Assembly: GCA_903919165.1 (NCBI GenBank)
Contig: CAIXHJ010000094.1
Span: 1-13,724, forward strand
DNA from: an uncultured Holophagaceae bacterium
GTDB lineage: Bacteria; Acidobacteriota; Holophagae; Holophagales; Holophagaceae
Direction: 5' to 3'
DNA length: 13,724 bases
Shown: positions 6,970-12,990 of the stretch, piece by piece
Layout: each line of letters opens with the position of its first letter
Position numbering within the stretch: the stretch's first letter is position 1
Position numbers and translations under genes: made by a program
Notes under the pieces: generated by a model
What the model was told of the DNA's origin: nothing
Seen by the model: only the letters and a program-made list of their open reading frames with translations
Database searches by the model: none

Positions 6970-9249
6970 ATGAACTCCACTCTGCCGGGTCGCATTGCGT
7001 TCCTGGGCGGGTTTCTGCCCCGGCTCTGTGGCATCGCCACCTTCACCCATGACCTCTGCGAAGCGGTGGCCGGTGCGGTGCCCGGATCCCATTGCTACGC
7101 CGGCGCAGTGAACGATCGCCTCGACGCCTATGAATACCCACCCCGGGTGCGCTTCGAGCTGGACGAGAAGGATCTCGATTCCTACCGCCGCGCAGCGGAT
7201 TTCCTCAACTTCGACAATGCGGATGTCCTCTGCGTCCAGCACGAGTTCGGCATCTATGGCGGGTCGGCCGGGAGCCACCTGCTGGCCCTCCTCAAGGAAG
7301 TCCGGATGCCCGTGGTGACCACGCTGCACACAGTACTGAGGGAGCCGAACGCCGCGCAGCAGAAGGTGATGGAAGAGCTGGTGCGGCGCAGCGACCGCCT
7401 CGTGGTCATGGCCCAGAAGGGTGCGGACATCCTGCGCGACACCTACGGCGTTCCGGACGTCAAGGTGGATCTCATCCCACACGGCATCCCGGACATCCCC
7501 TTCATCGACTCGAGCTTCTATAAGTCCCAGCTGGGCGTGGAAGGCCGCATGGTGCTGTTCACCTTCGGCCTGCTCGGTCCGGGCAAGGGCATCGAGTATG
7601 TCATCGAGGCCCTTCCCGAGATCGTGAAGCGACATCCGAACGTGGTCTATCTTGTGCTCGGGGCCACCCATCCCCATCTGGTCGCCCGCGATGGTGAAAG
7701 CTACCGCCTGGGGCTGGAGAGACTGGCTGAGACCCGCGGGGTCAAGGAACACGTCATCTTCTACAACCGCTTCGTCTCGCTCGATGACCTCAAAGAATTC
7801 ATCGGAGCGACGGACATCTACCTCACGCCCTATCTCAACGAGGCCCAGATCACCTCGGGCACCCTGGCCTATGTTTTCGGTGCGGGTAAGGCCGTGGTGT
7901 CAACGCCCTATTGGCACGCCCAGGAGCTGCTCGCCGATGGGCGAGGCATCCTGGTGCCCTTCCGGGATCCACAGGCCATCGCCGAGGGCGTGTGCACCTT
8001 CCTCGATGATCCGGTCCGCCTGCAACAGACGCGAGAGAAGGCCTACCAGATCGGGCGGAGCATGATCTGGCCCGCGGTGGCCCAACGCTACCTCGAATCC
8101 TTCCAGCGGGCGGGAGCCGATCGCAAGTCCGCCCCCCGTAAGGCTTTTGCTGGCTGGACTCTGGCCAGCCGACCCTATGAGTTGCCCCCCCTCCGACTCA
8201 ACCACATCGTGCGCATGAGTGATGGCACAGGCATCTTCCAGCACGCGACCTTCAATGTGCCAAACTTCCAGGAAGGCTACTGCACTGATGACAATGCCCG
8301 CGCCCTGATCCTCTGCCTCCTGCTGGATGAGCTCGGCGGCCGCCCCCCTGAAGAACTCCTGGATCGCCAGGCCACGAGCTATCTGGCCTTCCTCTCCGCT
8401 GCCTTGAACCAGGAGACCCATCGCTTCCGAAACTTCATGAGCCATGGGCGGCAGTGGCTGGAGGAAGCCGGTAGCGAGGACAGCCATGCCCGTGCGCTCT
8501 GGGCCCTGGGCATCTGTGCGGGGCGCTCCCGCAATGAGGGACACCAGCGGTTGTCCGCGCAACTTTTCGAACGTGCATTGCCCACGGTGGATTCCTTTAC
8601 CTCACCCCGGGCGTGGGCGTTCACTCTGTTGGGCATCCACGAATACCTGGGCCGTTTCTCCGGCCATCCCCAGGTGCTAGCCGCCTGCGCTGTCATGACG
8701 GGGAAGCTCGTGGCCTTATGGCAGGCCTGCGCCACGGAGGATTGGCCCTGGTTCGAGCGGATCGCCTCCTACGACAACGCCCGCCTATGCCAGGCGCTTC
8801 TCCTCAGCGGTCAATGGATGCCCCATTCCGAAGCGCTCGACATCGGGCTCAAATCCCTGCGGTGGCTCGCCTCCCTGCAAAAGACCCAGGCAGGCCACTT
8901 CCGGCCCATCGGCAGCAACGGATTCTGTGAACGGGGCGGTGCTCGCGCAGATTTCGATCAGCAGCCTGTGGAGGCACAGGCCATGGTTTCCGCCTGCCTT
9001 GAAGCCTTCCGGGCGACCCAGGACGTGGCTTGGTCCAAAGAGGCAAGACGGGCCTTCGAGTGGTTCCTTGGCCGCAACGATTTGGGTCAGCCGCTGTACG
9101 ATTCGAACAGCGGGGGCTGCAGCGACGGGCTGCACCAGGACCGGGTCAGCGAGAACCAGGGTGCAGAATCCACCCTCGCCTTCCACCTTTCCCTCGCCGA
9201 GATGAACTTTGCAGGGCACCTCATCACACACCCCCTGAGCCGCGCCTGA
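6970..9249 (+). CDS. GT4 glycosyltransferase fused to a C-terminal helical (toroid-like) domain
   Basis: This is a 759-residue protein. Residues 7-380 form a GT-B glycosyltransferase. The N-terminal loop is GGFLPRLCGIATFTHDL (13-29), then QHEFGIYGG (90-98) and HGIP (171-174). FGLLGPGKGIEYVIEALP (199-216) forms the donor lysine region and EAQITSGTLAYVFGAGKAVV (291-310) replaces the usual EGFG segment. Residues 400-750 form a second, helix-rich domain with FQEGYCTDDNARAL (433-446), SHARALWALG, a YDNARLCQALL repeat-like segment and DQQPVEAQAMV. It resembles the (alpha/alpha) barrels of glycan-acting enzymes. ATG 6970 has GAGG at 6957-6960. The frame is open back to 6649, but that part overlaps the deaminase antisense. 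TAATAT at 6906-6911 may be a -10 box; no good -35 was found. Its stop overlaps the GH130 start (ATGA-type). Donor and acceptor are unknown. Confidence 0.9.
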   Translation: MNSTLPGRIAFLGGFLPRLCGIATFTHDLCEAVAGAVPGSHCYAGAVNDRLDAYEYPPRVRFELDEKDLDSYRRAADFLNFDNADVLCVQHEFGIYGGSAGSHLLALLKEVRMPVVTTLHTVLREPNAAQQKVMEELVRRSDRLVVMAQKGADILRDTYGVPDVKVDLIPHGIPDIPFIDSSFYKSQLGVEGRMVLFTFGLLGPGKGIEYVIEALPEIVKRHPNVVYLVLGATHPHLVARDGESYRLGLERLAETRGVKEHVIFYNRFVSLDDLKEFIGATDIYLTPYLNEAQITSGTLAYVFGAGKAVVSTPYWHAQELLADGRGILVPFRDPQAIAEGVCTFLDDPVRLQQTREKAYQIGRSMIWPAVAQRYLESFQRAGADRKSAPRKAFAGWTLASRPYELPPLRLNHIVRMSDGTGIFQHATFNVPNFQEGYCTDDNARALILCLLLDELGGRPPEELLDRQATSYLAFLSAALNQETHRFRNFMSHGRQWLEEAGSEDSHARALWALGICAGRSRNEGHQRLSAQLFERALPTVDSFTSPRAWAFTLLGIHEYLGRFSGHPQVLAACAVMTGKLVALWQACATEDWPWFERIASYDNARLCQALLLSGQWMPHSEALDIGLKSLRWLASLQKTQAGHFRPIGSNGFCERGGARADFDQQPVEAQAMVSACLEAFRATQDVAWSKEARRAFEWFLGRNDLGQPLYDSNSGGCSDGLHQDRVSENQGAESTLAFHLSLAEMNFAGHLITHPLSRA

Positions 9250-10706
9250 TGAGCCAAATCCACCTTCGACTCCACAAAATAGCGCTGGTTCCCGAAAGCG
9301 CTCGGGTCATCCTCCGCCCCTTCATCCCCACCAGCACCCATCGCATCACGACGATCATCGGTCGCGCCCTTGCCCTGAGCGAAGAGGAGACCGTGCGTGA
9401 TCTGAATGCGGTGCTGAAGGATTTCGACGACCGGCATGTGGACATCGAGTCGCCCCTGCTCGCGAACTTCGAGAAGGTGTCCCCGCACTTGTTCACGGAA
9501 CGGCCCCTCTCAAAGGCGCGGAAACTCCTCATCGGCGCCCTCTTTTCCGGCGAGTACGCACTGGAATCCGCCGCGCTCTTCAACCCCTCCATCGTGCCCC
9601 ATCCAGACCAGGAGGGCGTTTCCAAGGGTGCCCTCCGGTTCATCATGAGCCTGCGGGCCACCGGCGAAGGGCACATCTCCTCCATCGAATTCCGCACTGG
9701 CCTCATCGATCCCGAGGGTGAAATCCGCCTGGATCCCATTTCCCGGTTCGTCACCGTGCCAGAGCTGAGCCCCAATCCCAGCTACAAGAAAACACCGTTC
9801 GTCGTGAAGCTTCATGAGATGGGCTTCGATAACGGTGCGTCCGCGGCGGTGATGGAACCCCTCGGCGAGGGCTTCACGCGGAGCGAACTGTACCAGAGCT
9901 TGCTCCGCATCCGGCGGGAAACCCTGCCGGTCACCCAGGGGCTCACCAACACGCTCAGTTGCATCCAATGGCTGGCCGACTCCAACTACGAGATGCACTT
10001 CTCGCCCAAGCTCCCCATGAGCGAGCGCATCATCTTCCCCGTCTCGGCGAACGAGAGCAACGGCATCGAAGACGCGCGCTTCGTCCGTTTCACCGACGAC
10101 GATGGCACCGTGAATTACTTCGCCACCTATACGGCCTACAACGGACACGCCATCCTGCCCCAGCTCATCGAGACCCATGACTTCCTGAACTTCAGAGTAC
10201 TCACCCTCAACGGTGCGGACGTCCAGAACAAAGGCATGGCGCTTTTCCCGAGGCGGATCAATGGCTGCTACGCCATGCTTTCACGGCAGGACGACGAAAA
10301 TCTCTTCATCATGTACTCGGACAATTCGCACTACTGGAGTGATCCAAAGATGCTCATGCATCCTGCGGAGATCTGGGAATCCGTGAAGATCGGCAACTGC
10401 GGTTCACCGCTCGAAACCGAGGCGGGCTGGCTGGTGATCACCCACGGCGTCGGCCCCTTGCGCAAGTACTGCATCGGGGCGGCCCTGCTCGATCTGAATG
10501 ATCCGACGAGGGTCATCGGGCGCCTACGAGAACCCCTGTTGATGCCAGAAGGCAATGGAAGAGAGGGCTATGTGCCCAATGTCGTATACAGCTGCGGCTC
10601 CCTGATCCATGGCCGCGAGCTGATCCTCCCCTACGCCATGAGTGACAGGGCCACGGCCATCGTGAGCGTGTCCCTGGATGAACTGCTTTCGGAACTTCAT
10701 CGCTGA
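9249..10706 (+). CDS. GH130-family glycosidase/phosphorylase with N-terminal extension
   Basis: This 485-residue protein has the five-bladed-propeller signatures of GH130: NGIEDARFVRF (271-281, D275 at the catalytic Asp position), FATYTAYNG (291-299), KGMALFPRRINGCYAML (328-344), HGVGPLRKYCIGAALLDLND (399-418) and GYVPNVVYSCG (440-450). About 130 residues precede the propeller, followed by SLRATGEGHISSIEFRTG (134-151). Classical short GH130 phosphorylases lack this extension. GH130 enzymes act on beta-mannosides, mostly beta-1,2- or beta-1,4-linked, by phosphorolysis or hydrolysis. I cannot tell which applies, since I could not check the phosphate-binding residues by alignment. No signal peptide, so cytoplasmic. 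The ATG shares its A with the upstream TGA, a translationally coupled pair. An open frame upstream to 9030 lies inside the partner gene and is not used. Confidence 0.92.
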   Translation: MSQIHLRLHKIALVPESARVILRPFIPTSTHRITTIIGRALALSEEETVRDLNAVLKDFDDRHVDIESPLLANFEKVSPHLFTERPLSKARKLLIGALFSGEYALESAALFNPSIVPHPDQEGVSKGALRFIMSLRATGEGHISSIEFRTGLIDPEGEIRLDPISRFVTVPELSPNPSYKKTPFVVKLHEMGFDNGASAAVMEPLGEGFTRSELYQSLLRIRRETLPVTQGLTNTLSCIQWLADSNYEMHFSPKLPMSERIIFPVSANESNGIEDARFVRFTDDDGTVNYFATYTAYNGHAILPQLIETHDFLNFRVLTLNGADVQNKGMALFPRRINGCYAMLSRQDDENLFIMYSDNSHYWSDPKMLMHPAEIWESVKIGNCGSPLETEAGWLVITHGVGPLRKYCIGAALLDLNDPTRVIGRLREPLLMPEGNGREGYVPNVVYSCGSLIHGRELILPYAMSDRATAIVSVSLDELLSELHR

Positions 10707-10757
10707 TCTGCGCTCCACCGACCCTTGCCGTCCGTCAGGATGCGCAGAGGGGCTTTT
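10707..10757 (+). terminator. Possible weak terminator after the GH130 gene
   Basis: TCTGCGCTCC (10707-10716) pairs with GGA and GCGCAGA (10738-10748, one bulged T) across a 21-base loop. GGGGC and TTTT (10754-10757) follow. The long loop makes it weak. It sits directly after the stop codon and before the tRNA promoter, which favours a real role. Confidence 0.35.
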
Positions 10758-10785
10758 CACGATGGGCCCAAGATGAGGCTAGAAT
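10756..10785 (+). promoter_or_regulatory. Predicted sigma-70-type promoter of tRNA-Arg
   Basis: TTCACG (10756-10761) and TAGAAT (10780-10785) are separated by 18 bases. They match the TTGACA/TATAAT consensus at 4/6 and 5/6. Transcription would start near 10792, about ten bases before the mature tRNA end. Confidence 0.5.
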
Positions 10786-10801
10786 GAGTGCTACTGCCGT
10801 G

Positions 10802-10877
10802 GGTCCCGTAGCTCAGCGGATAGAGCGACCGCCTCCTAAGCGGTAGGTCGTGGGTTCAATTCCCGCCGGGACCACCA
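10802..10877 (+). tRNA. tRNA-Arg (anticodon CCT)
   Basis: This is a complete 76-base cloverleaf with encoded CCA. Acceptor GGTCCCG (10802-10808) pairs with CGGGACC (10867-10873). The D-stem is GCTC/GAGC (10811-10814, 10823-10826). The anticodon stem is ACCGC/GCGGT around the loop CTCCTAA, putting the anticodon CCT at 10835-10837 (reads AGG, Arg). The T-stem is GTGGG/CCCGC with one G-U pair and the loop TTCAATT. Discriminator A is at 10874 and CCA at 10875-10877. All stems close without mismatch, so it should be functional. The last 32 bases and four beyond are repeated exactly at 10984-11019. Confidence 0.97.
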
Positions 10878-10881
10878 GCCT
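10846..10881 (+). repeat. 36-bp direct repeat, copy 1 (3' part of tRNA-Arg plus GCCT)
   Basis: This covers the variable loop, T-arm, 3' acceptor strand and CCA of the tRNA, plus four flanking bases. It is identical over 36 bases to 10984-11019; the copies are offset by 138 bases. Confidence 0.95.
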
Positions 10882-10913
10882 CGCGCCGACCCAACGGTTG
10901 ACCACCCCGGATC

Positions 10914-10941
10914 GCACAGCGCCTCGCGCTGTGCTTCTGCT
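10914..10941 (+). terminator. Terminator hairpin after tRNA-Arg
   Basis: GCACAGCGC (10914-10922) and GCGCTGTGC (10926-10934) form a perfect 9-bp stem with the loop CTC. TTCTGCT follows. It lies 37 bases after the CCA end and before the tRNA relic. The T-tract is short, but the stem is strong. Confidence 0.6.
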
Positions 10942-10974
10942 CGGACTGCGCCCTTCTGGCTTGCCTTGCAGACG

Positions 10975-11015
10975 GGTCCCGTCGGTCGTGGGTTCAATTC
11001 CCGCCGGGACCACCA
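10975..11015 (+). pseudogene. Shrunken tRNA-Arg copy: acceptor stem and T-arm only
   Basis: GGTCCCG (10975-10981) matches the 5' acceptor strand of the intact tRNA. Only six bases (TCGGTC) separate it from GTGGGTTCAATTCCCGC and CGGGACC-A-CCA. The D-arm and the whole anticodon arm are missing. The remnant, 41 bases, can still fold into a 7-bp acceptor helix stacked on a T-arm, a minihelix with encoded CCA. The 9-base match GGGTCCCGT at its 5' end (10974-10982) lies exactly where an acceptor strand is needed. An internal deletion of a tandem tRNA copy therefore explains it better than a simple attachment-site scar. It lies beyond the tRNA terminator and has no clear promoter, so it is probably not expressed. 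Confidence 0.75.
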
Positions 11016-11019
11016 GCCT
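10984..11019 (+). repeat. 36-bp direct repeat, copy 2
   Basis: It is identical to 10846-10881, with no mismatch over 36 bases, and the sequences diverge immediately after (CGCG versus GATG). It forms the 3' three-quarters of the tRNA relic. Confidence 0.95.
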
Positions 11020-11026
11020 GATGACG

Positions 11027-11042
11027 CCCCTGCTTCCAGGGG
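11027..11042. terminator. Hairpin just beyond the PAS gene stop
   Basis: CCCCTG (11027-11032) and CAGGGG (11037-11042) pair around CTTC. It begins two bases after the PAS stop on the minus strand and also follows the tRNA relic on the plus strand. It may serve either transcript. It has no T-tract. Confidence 0.4.
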
Positions 11043-11044
11043 AT

Positions 11045-11470
11045 TCACTGTGCTCCAGCGACCAGTTTGCGCAAGGCCTTCATCTCCTCAAAACGGGTGG
11101 TCACATCGCGCATGATGGCGGCCATTCCCACAATCTTGCCCGCTTCGCCGTGGAAAGGCAGGATGGTGAATTCGACAGAGAGCCGGGAGCCGTTCTTACG
11201 AATCGCCGGCACGGACAACAAGCTGCCGGCTCCGTATCGAGTAACACCGGTGGCCAGGGTTTGTCCGTAGCCATCCCAGTGCCGCTTGCGCTGATTTTCA
11301 GGAATGATGATGTCCAGACTCTTCCCTATCGCCTCGTCTTCCGTATAGCCGAAGATCAGTTCGGCCCCGGCATTCCAAAGCCTGATCACACCTTGGTCAT
11401 CTGCATAAACGATCGCGTCCGGTGCCTGGGTCACCAACTGCCGGCAAATCTTGTCAAGGTTGAATGGCAT
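11045..11470 (-). CDS. Small stand-alone PAS-domain sensor protein, possibly heme-binding
   Basis: This 141-residue protein is essentially one PAS domain. It begins QAPDAIVYADDQGVIRLWNAGAELIFGY (residues 15-42), a standard PAS opening. RKRHWDGY (61-68) places H64 where FixL has its heme-ligating His (RSRHDSY). GAGSLLSVPAIRKNGS (80-95) and FTILPF (101-106) complete the sheet, and a short coiled tail ends it (RDVTTRFEEMKALRK). FixL's distal Arg is not conserved here (Ser in the aligned GxGR place), so heme binding is an inference by alignment by eye. No output domain is present. ATG 11470 is chosen for AAGGAG six bases upstream. A longer frame from 11494 would put that ribosome site inside the gene. 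It lies downstream of ric on the same strand, 111 bases away. Confidence 0.85.
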   Translation of the reverse strand: MPFNLDKICRQLVTQAPDAIVYADDQGVIRLWNAGAELIFGYTEDEAIGKSLDIIIPENQRKRHWDGYGQTLATGVTRYGAGSLLSVPAIRKNGSRLSVEFTILPFHGEAGKIVGMAAIMRDVTTRFEEMKALRKLVAGAQ

Positions 11471-11520
11471 CGACTGCTCCTTCCCACAAGGCATAGGACT
11501 GAAAGTGGCCAGGCAAGGAT

Positions 11521-11549
11521 GAGTAGAGCGGACCTCTTGGCCAGGTCAA
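11521..11549 (-). promoter_or_regulatory. Possible own promoter of the PAS gene
   Basis: On the minus strand TTGACC (11549-11544) and TCTACT (11527-11522) lie 16 bases apart, matching the -35/-10 consensus at 5/6 and 4/6. They would start transcription about 45 bases before the PAS start codon. The pair overlaps the intergenic hairpin. Confidence 0.3.
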
Positions 11550-11574
11550 GTGGAGAAACTGCCTGGGGTCCGCT
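11527..11574. repeat. Long inverted repeat between ric and the PAS gene
   Basis: AGCGGACC (11527-11534) pairs with GGTCCGCT (11567-11574). Directly inside, CCAGG (11541-11545) pairs with CCTGG (11562-11566), leaving a six-base bulge on one side and a 16-base loop. Thirteen pairs are perfect. No T-tract follows in the ric-to-PAS direction, so attenuation, mRNA processing or stabilisation of the ric transcript is more likely than simple termination. Confidence 0.5.
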
Positions 11575-11581
11575 GGTTTGC

Positions 11582-12286
11582 TTACCCCTCCAGGGCCTCG
11601 GCGCCTGGGAATAGGATGTTATTTTCCTTATGGATGTGGCGGTGCAGATCCTGCTCCAGTTCCTGGAGTGCATCGAGCATGGCGCGGTAGGTGTTGCACG
11701 CGTAGTCGGGAACAGCGAAGTTCTCCGTCAGCTCCTTGATCAGGCCCAGGTTCACCGCGTGCGCATCGTGTTCGTGCCGCATGACGGAGACCGGCCCTCG
11801 AACGCTCCCGCAATGGAAGAAGGCGGCGCTTTCACCCTGCGCCATCCGACGGACCAGCGGGAAGAGAATCTGCTCCTCTTTCACCATGTGCAGTTCCATC
11901 TCCTCCTGGAAGCGTTGGAAGACCTGGTTCAACTGGATCAACCGCGGATCGGTCTCGCCATGGGCTTTGGCCACCTTCTCCACGAGCCCGCGCATGCGGG
12001 GAAGCTCCTCGTGCAGGTAGGCATGATGGGTCGCCTCGATATGGTCCGCCAAGGCCGCGAGGTCCTGCGACCAAGGGGCGGGATCGTCCGTTGGGCTGGC
12101 GGCATCGGACTCCGACAGGGCCCGGAGGACGCCGGCTGGTTCTACCCCACTCTTGGCACAGGCCTCTTCGAGGCTCAGGTGGCCACCACAGCAGTAGTCG
12201 AGGCCAAAGCGCTCGAATACCTTGGAACGGGAGGGGCGCTCCACGACGAAAGAACCAATGCTTTGGGTGGTCGAGACGGGGCTCAC
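11582..12286 (-). CDS. ric: RIC-family di-iron protein for iron-sulfur cluster repair (YtfE/ScdA/DnrN)
   Basis: This is a 234-residue protein, close to the family's usual 220-240. The N-terminal ScdA_N domain has VVERPSRSKVFERFGLDYCCGG with the paired Cys C32-C33. The hemerythrin-like four-helix bundle carries the iron ligands seen in E. coli YtfE: a His in HIEATHH (82-88), H133 and E137 (LHMVKEEQILFP), H173 (EHD) and H217 and E221 (HIHKENNILFP). These proteins repair or protect iron-sulfur centres after nitric oxide or oxidative damage in the cytoplasm. The start is GTG 12286, with GAGGAG five bases upstream. It is divergent from an Rrf2 regulator and upstream of a PAS sensor, so the trio is probably one stress-response unit. 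Confidence 0.95.
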   Translation of the reverse strand: MSPVSTTQSIGSFVVERPSRSKVFERFGLDYCCGGHLSLEEACAKSGVEPAGVLRALSESDAASPTDDPAPWSQDLAALADHIEATHHAYLHEELPRMRGLVEKVAKAHGETDPRLIQLNQVFQRFQEEMELHMVKEEQILFPLVRRMAQGESAAFFHCGSVRGPVSVMRHEHDAHAVNLGLIKELTENFAVPDYACNTYRAMLDALQELEQDLHRHIHKENNILFPGAEALEG

Positions 12287-12408
12287 TGCTGCTCCTCTGG
12301 GAAGACAGGCCGACCCCAGCCTCGTGAAGGAGGAGAAACGGACCGCCGACGGGCACGCCGGAGGCCTTCCAGGGCAGGACTTTGGTTAGAGTGGGTGGGA
12401 CCTTGGCC

Positions 12409-12437
12409 TTGCACTTTAAAGGGTAAAGGGATTAAAT
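12409..12437 (+). promoter_or_regulatory. Predicted promoter of the Rrf2-family gene
   Basis: TTGCAC (12409-12414) and TTAAAT (12432-12437) are separated by 17 bases. Transcription would begin near 12444 and leave a leader of about 30 bases. The -10 box touches the left arm of the inverted repeat at 12435-12464. Confidence 0.5.
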
Positions 12438-12447
12438 TGGATGTCAA
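12420..12447 (-). promoter_or_regulatory. Predicted promoter of ric
   Basis: On the minus strand a consensus TTGACA (12447-12442) is followed after 16 bases by TACCCT (12425-12420), a poor -10 box. It would leave an untranslated leader of roughly 125 bases. The -35 box lies against the inner edge of the inverted repeat. The weak -10 is typical of promoters that need help or are tightly repressed, but it may also mean the true start is elsewhere. Confidence 0.4.
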
Positions 12448-12464
12448 GGCCCAATTATCCAATT
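12435..12464. promoter_or_regulatory. Inverted-repeat operator candidate shared by ric and the Rrf2 gene
   Basis: AATTGGAT (12435-12442) and ATCCAATT (12457-12464) are perfect inverse copies, centres 22 bases apart. The right arm is also part of a tandem CCAATTAT repeat (12451-12466). It is an AT-rich island in GC-rich DNA and overlaps the -10 of one predicted promoter and the -35 of the other. Rrf2-family regulators bind dyads in such places; binding by the adjacent regulator is inference. Confidence 0.5.
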
Positions 12465-12475
12465 ATGGTGAACCG

Positions 12476-12925
12476 ATGATCTCCAAGACCTCCGAATACG
12501 CCCTGCGCGCCATGGTCTATCTGGCAGAAAACCCAGCCTCGCCGAGCCCGCTTCAGACCATCGCTGCTACCACGCAGGTCCCCGCCGGCTACCTGTCCAA
12601 GGTCATGCAGCAGCTGGTCCGTGCGGGCCTCCTGAATTCCCAGCGGGGTCTCGGTGGTGGCTTCAGCCTGGCCAGACCCGCATCGGAGTTGAGTGTCTAC
12701 GAGGTCGTGCAGGCGGTGGATCCCATCAGCCGCATCCTAGAGTGCCCCTTGAAGCTCCCAGAGCACAGGGAGGAGTTGTGCGCGTTGCACCGCCGTCTGG
12801 ACGATGTGATGGAGATGGTCGAGCATTCCTTCCGTTTGACGAGCGTGGCGGACCTGTTGAAGAAACCCACGTTTCCAAAAAGGCTGGAAGTCAGGAAGAA
12901 AGCCATTCGAAAATCACCCGCTTGA
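12476..12925 (+). CDS. Rrf2-family winged-helix transcriptional regulator
   Basis: This 149-residue protein opens MISKTSEYALRAMVYLAEN, the standard Rrf2 start. The helix-turn-helix reads LQTIAATTQVPAGYLSKVMQQLVRAGLL (26-53), followed by the wing RGLGGGFSLARP (57-68). The cluster-binding region is unusual. C90 (LECPLK) and C102 (ELCALH) are 12 apart, with H97 between, and the middle Cys of the IscR/NsrR pattern is absent. It could still hold an iron-sulfur cluster with His or another ligand, or sense by another means. The true start is ATG 12476. The frame is open far upstream to 11630, but that lies antisense to ric. Its ribosome site is weak (GGTGA, four bases away). Divergent from ric, it is the likely regulator of ric and itself. 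Confidence 0.93.
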   Translation: MISKTSEYALRAMVYLAENPASPSPLQTIAATTQVPAGYLSKVMQQLVRAGLLNSQRGLGGGFSLARPASELSVYEVVQAVDPISRILECPLKLPEHREELCALHRRLDDVMEMVEHSFRLTSVADLLKKPTFPKRLEVRKKAIRKSPA

Positions 12926-12990
12926 TAGGCCCGCACCCCTTGAAGTGACGGTCATTGTGATGGCTGCCATACCGGAGTCAAACTAGTCCT

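Noticed and set aside
6580..7752. 390-residue minus-strand frame over the glycosyltransferase and deaminase genes
   Set aside because: High GC gives long shadow frames. The composition (His/Gln/Gly-rich) has no motif, and both overlapped genes are well supported.
10846..11019. The 36-bp repeats as attL/attR of an integrated island
   Set aside because: Only about 100 bases lie between them, there is no integrase gene, and the second copy also keeps the tRNA 5' acceptor strand. An integration scar would not explain that. An old excision cannot be fully excluded.
10813..11048. Minus-strand frames with repeated SRRELNPRPT / VPAGIEPTT peptides
   Set aside because: These are antisense translations of the tRNA 3' end and its repeat, a well-known source of false proteins. 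The repeat in the peptide only mirrors the duplicated tRNA segment.
11630..12475. Long upstream extension of the Rrf2 frame (431 residues in total)
   Set aside because: It is antisense to the ric gene and shows no domain. Rrf2 proteins start at MISKTSEYAL.
12926..12990. Promoter or terminator between the Rrf2 and TatD genes
   Set aside because: TTGTGA at 12955-12960 could be a -35 box, but no convincing -10 lies at the right distance and no stem-loop was found. Co-transcription is equally possible.
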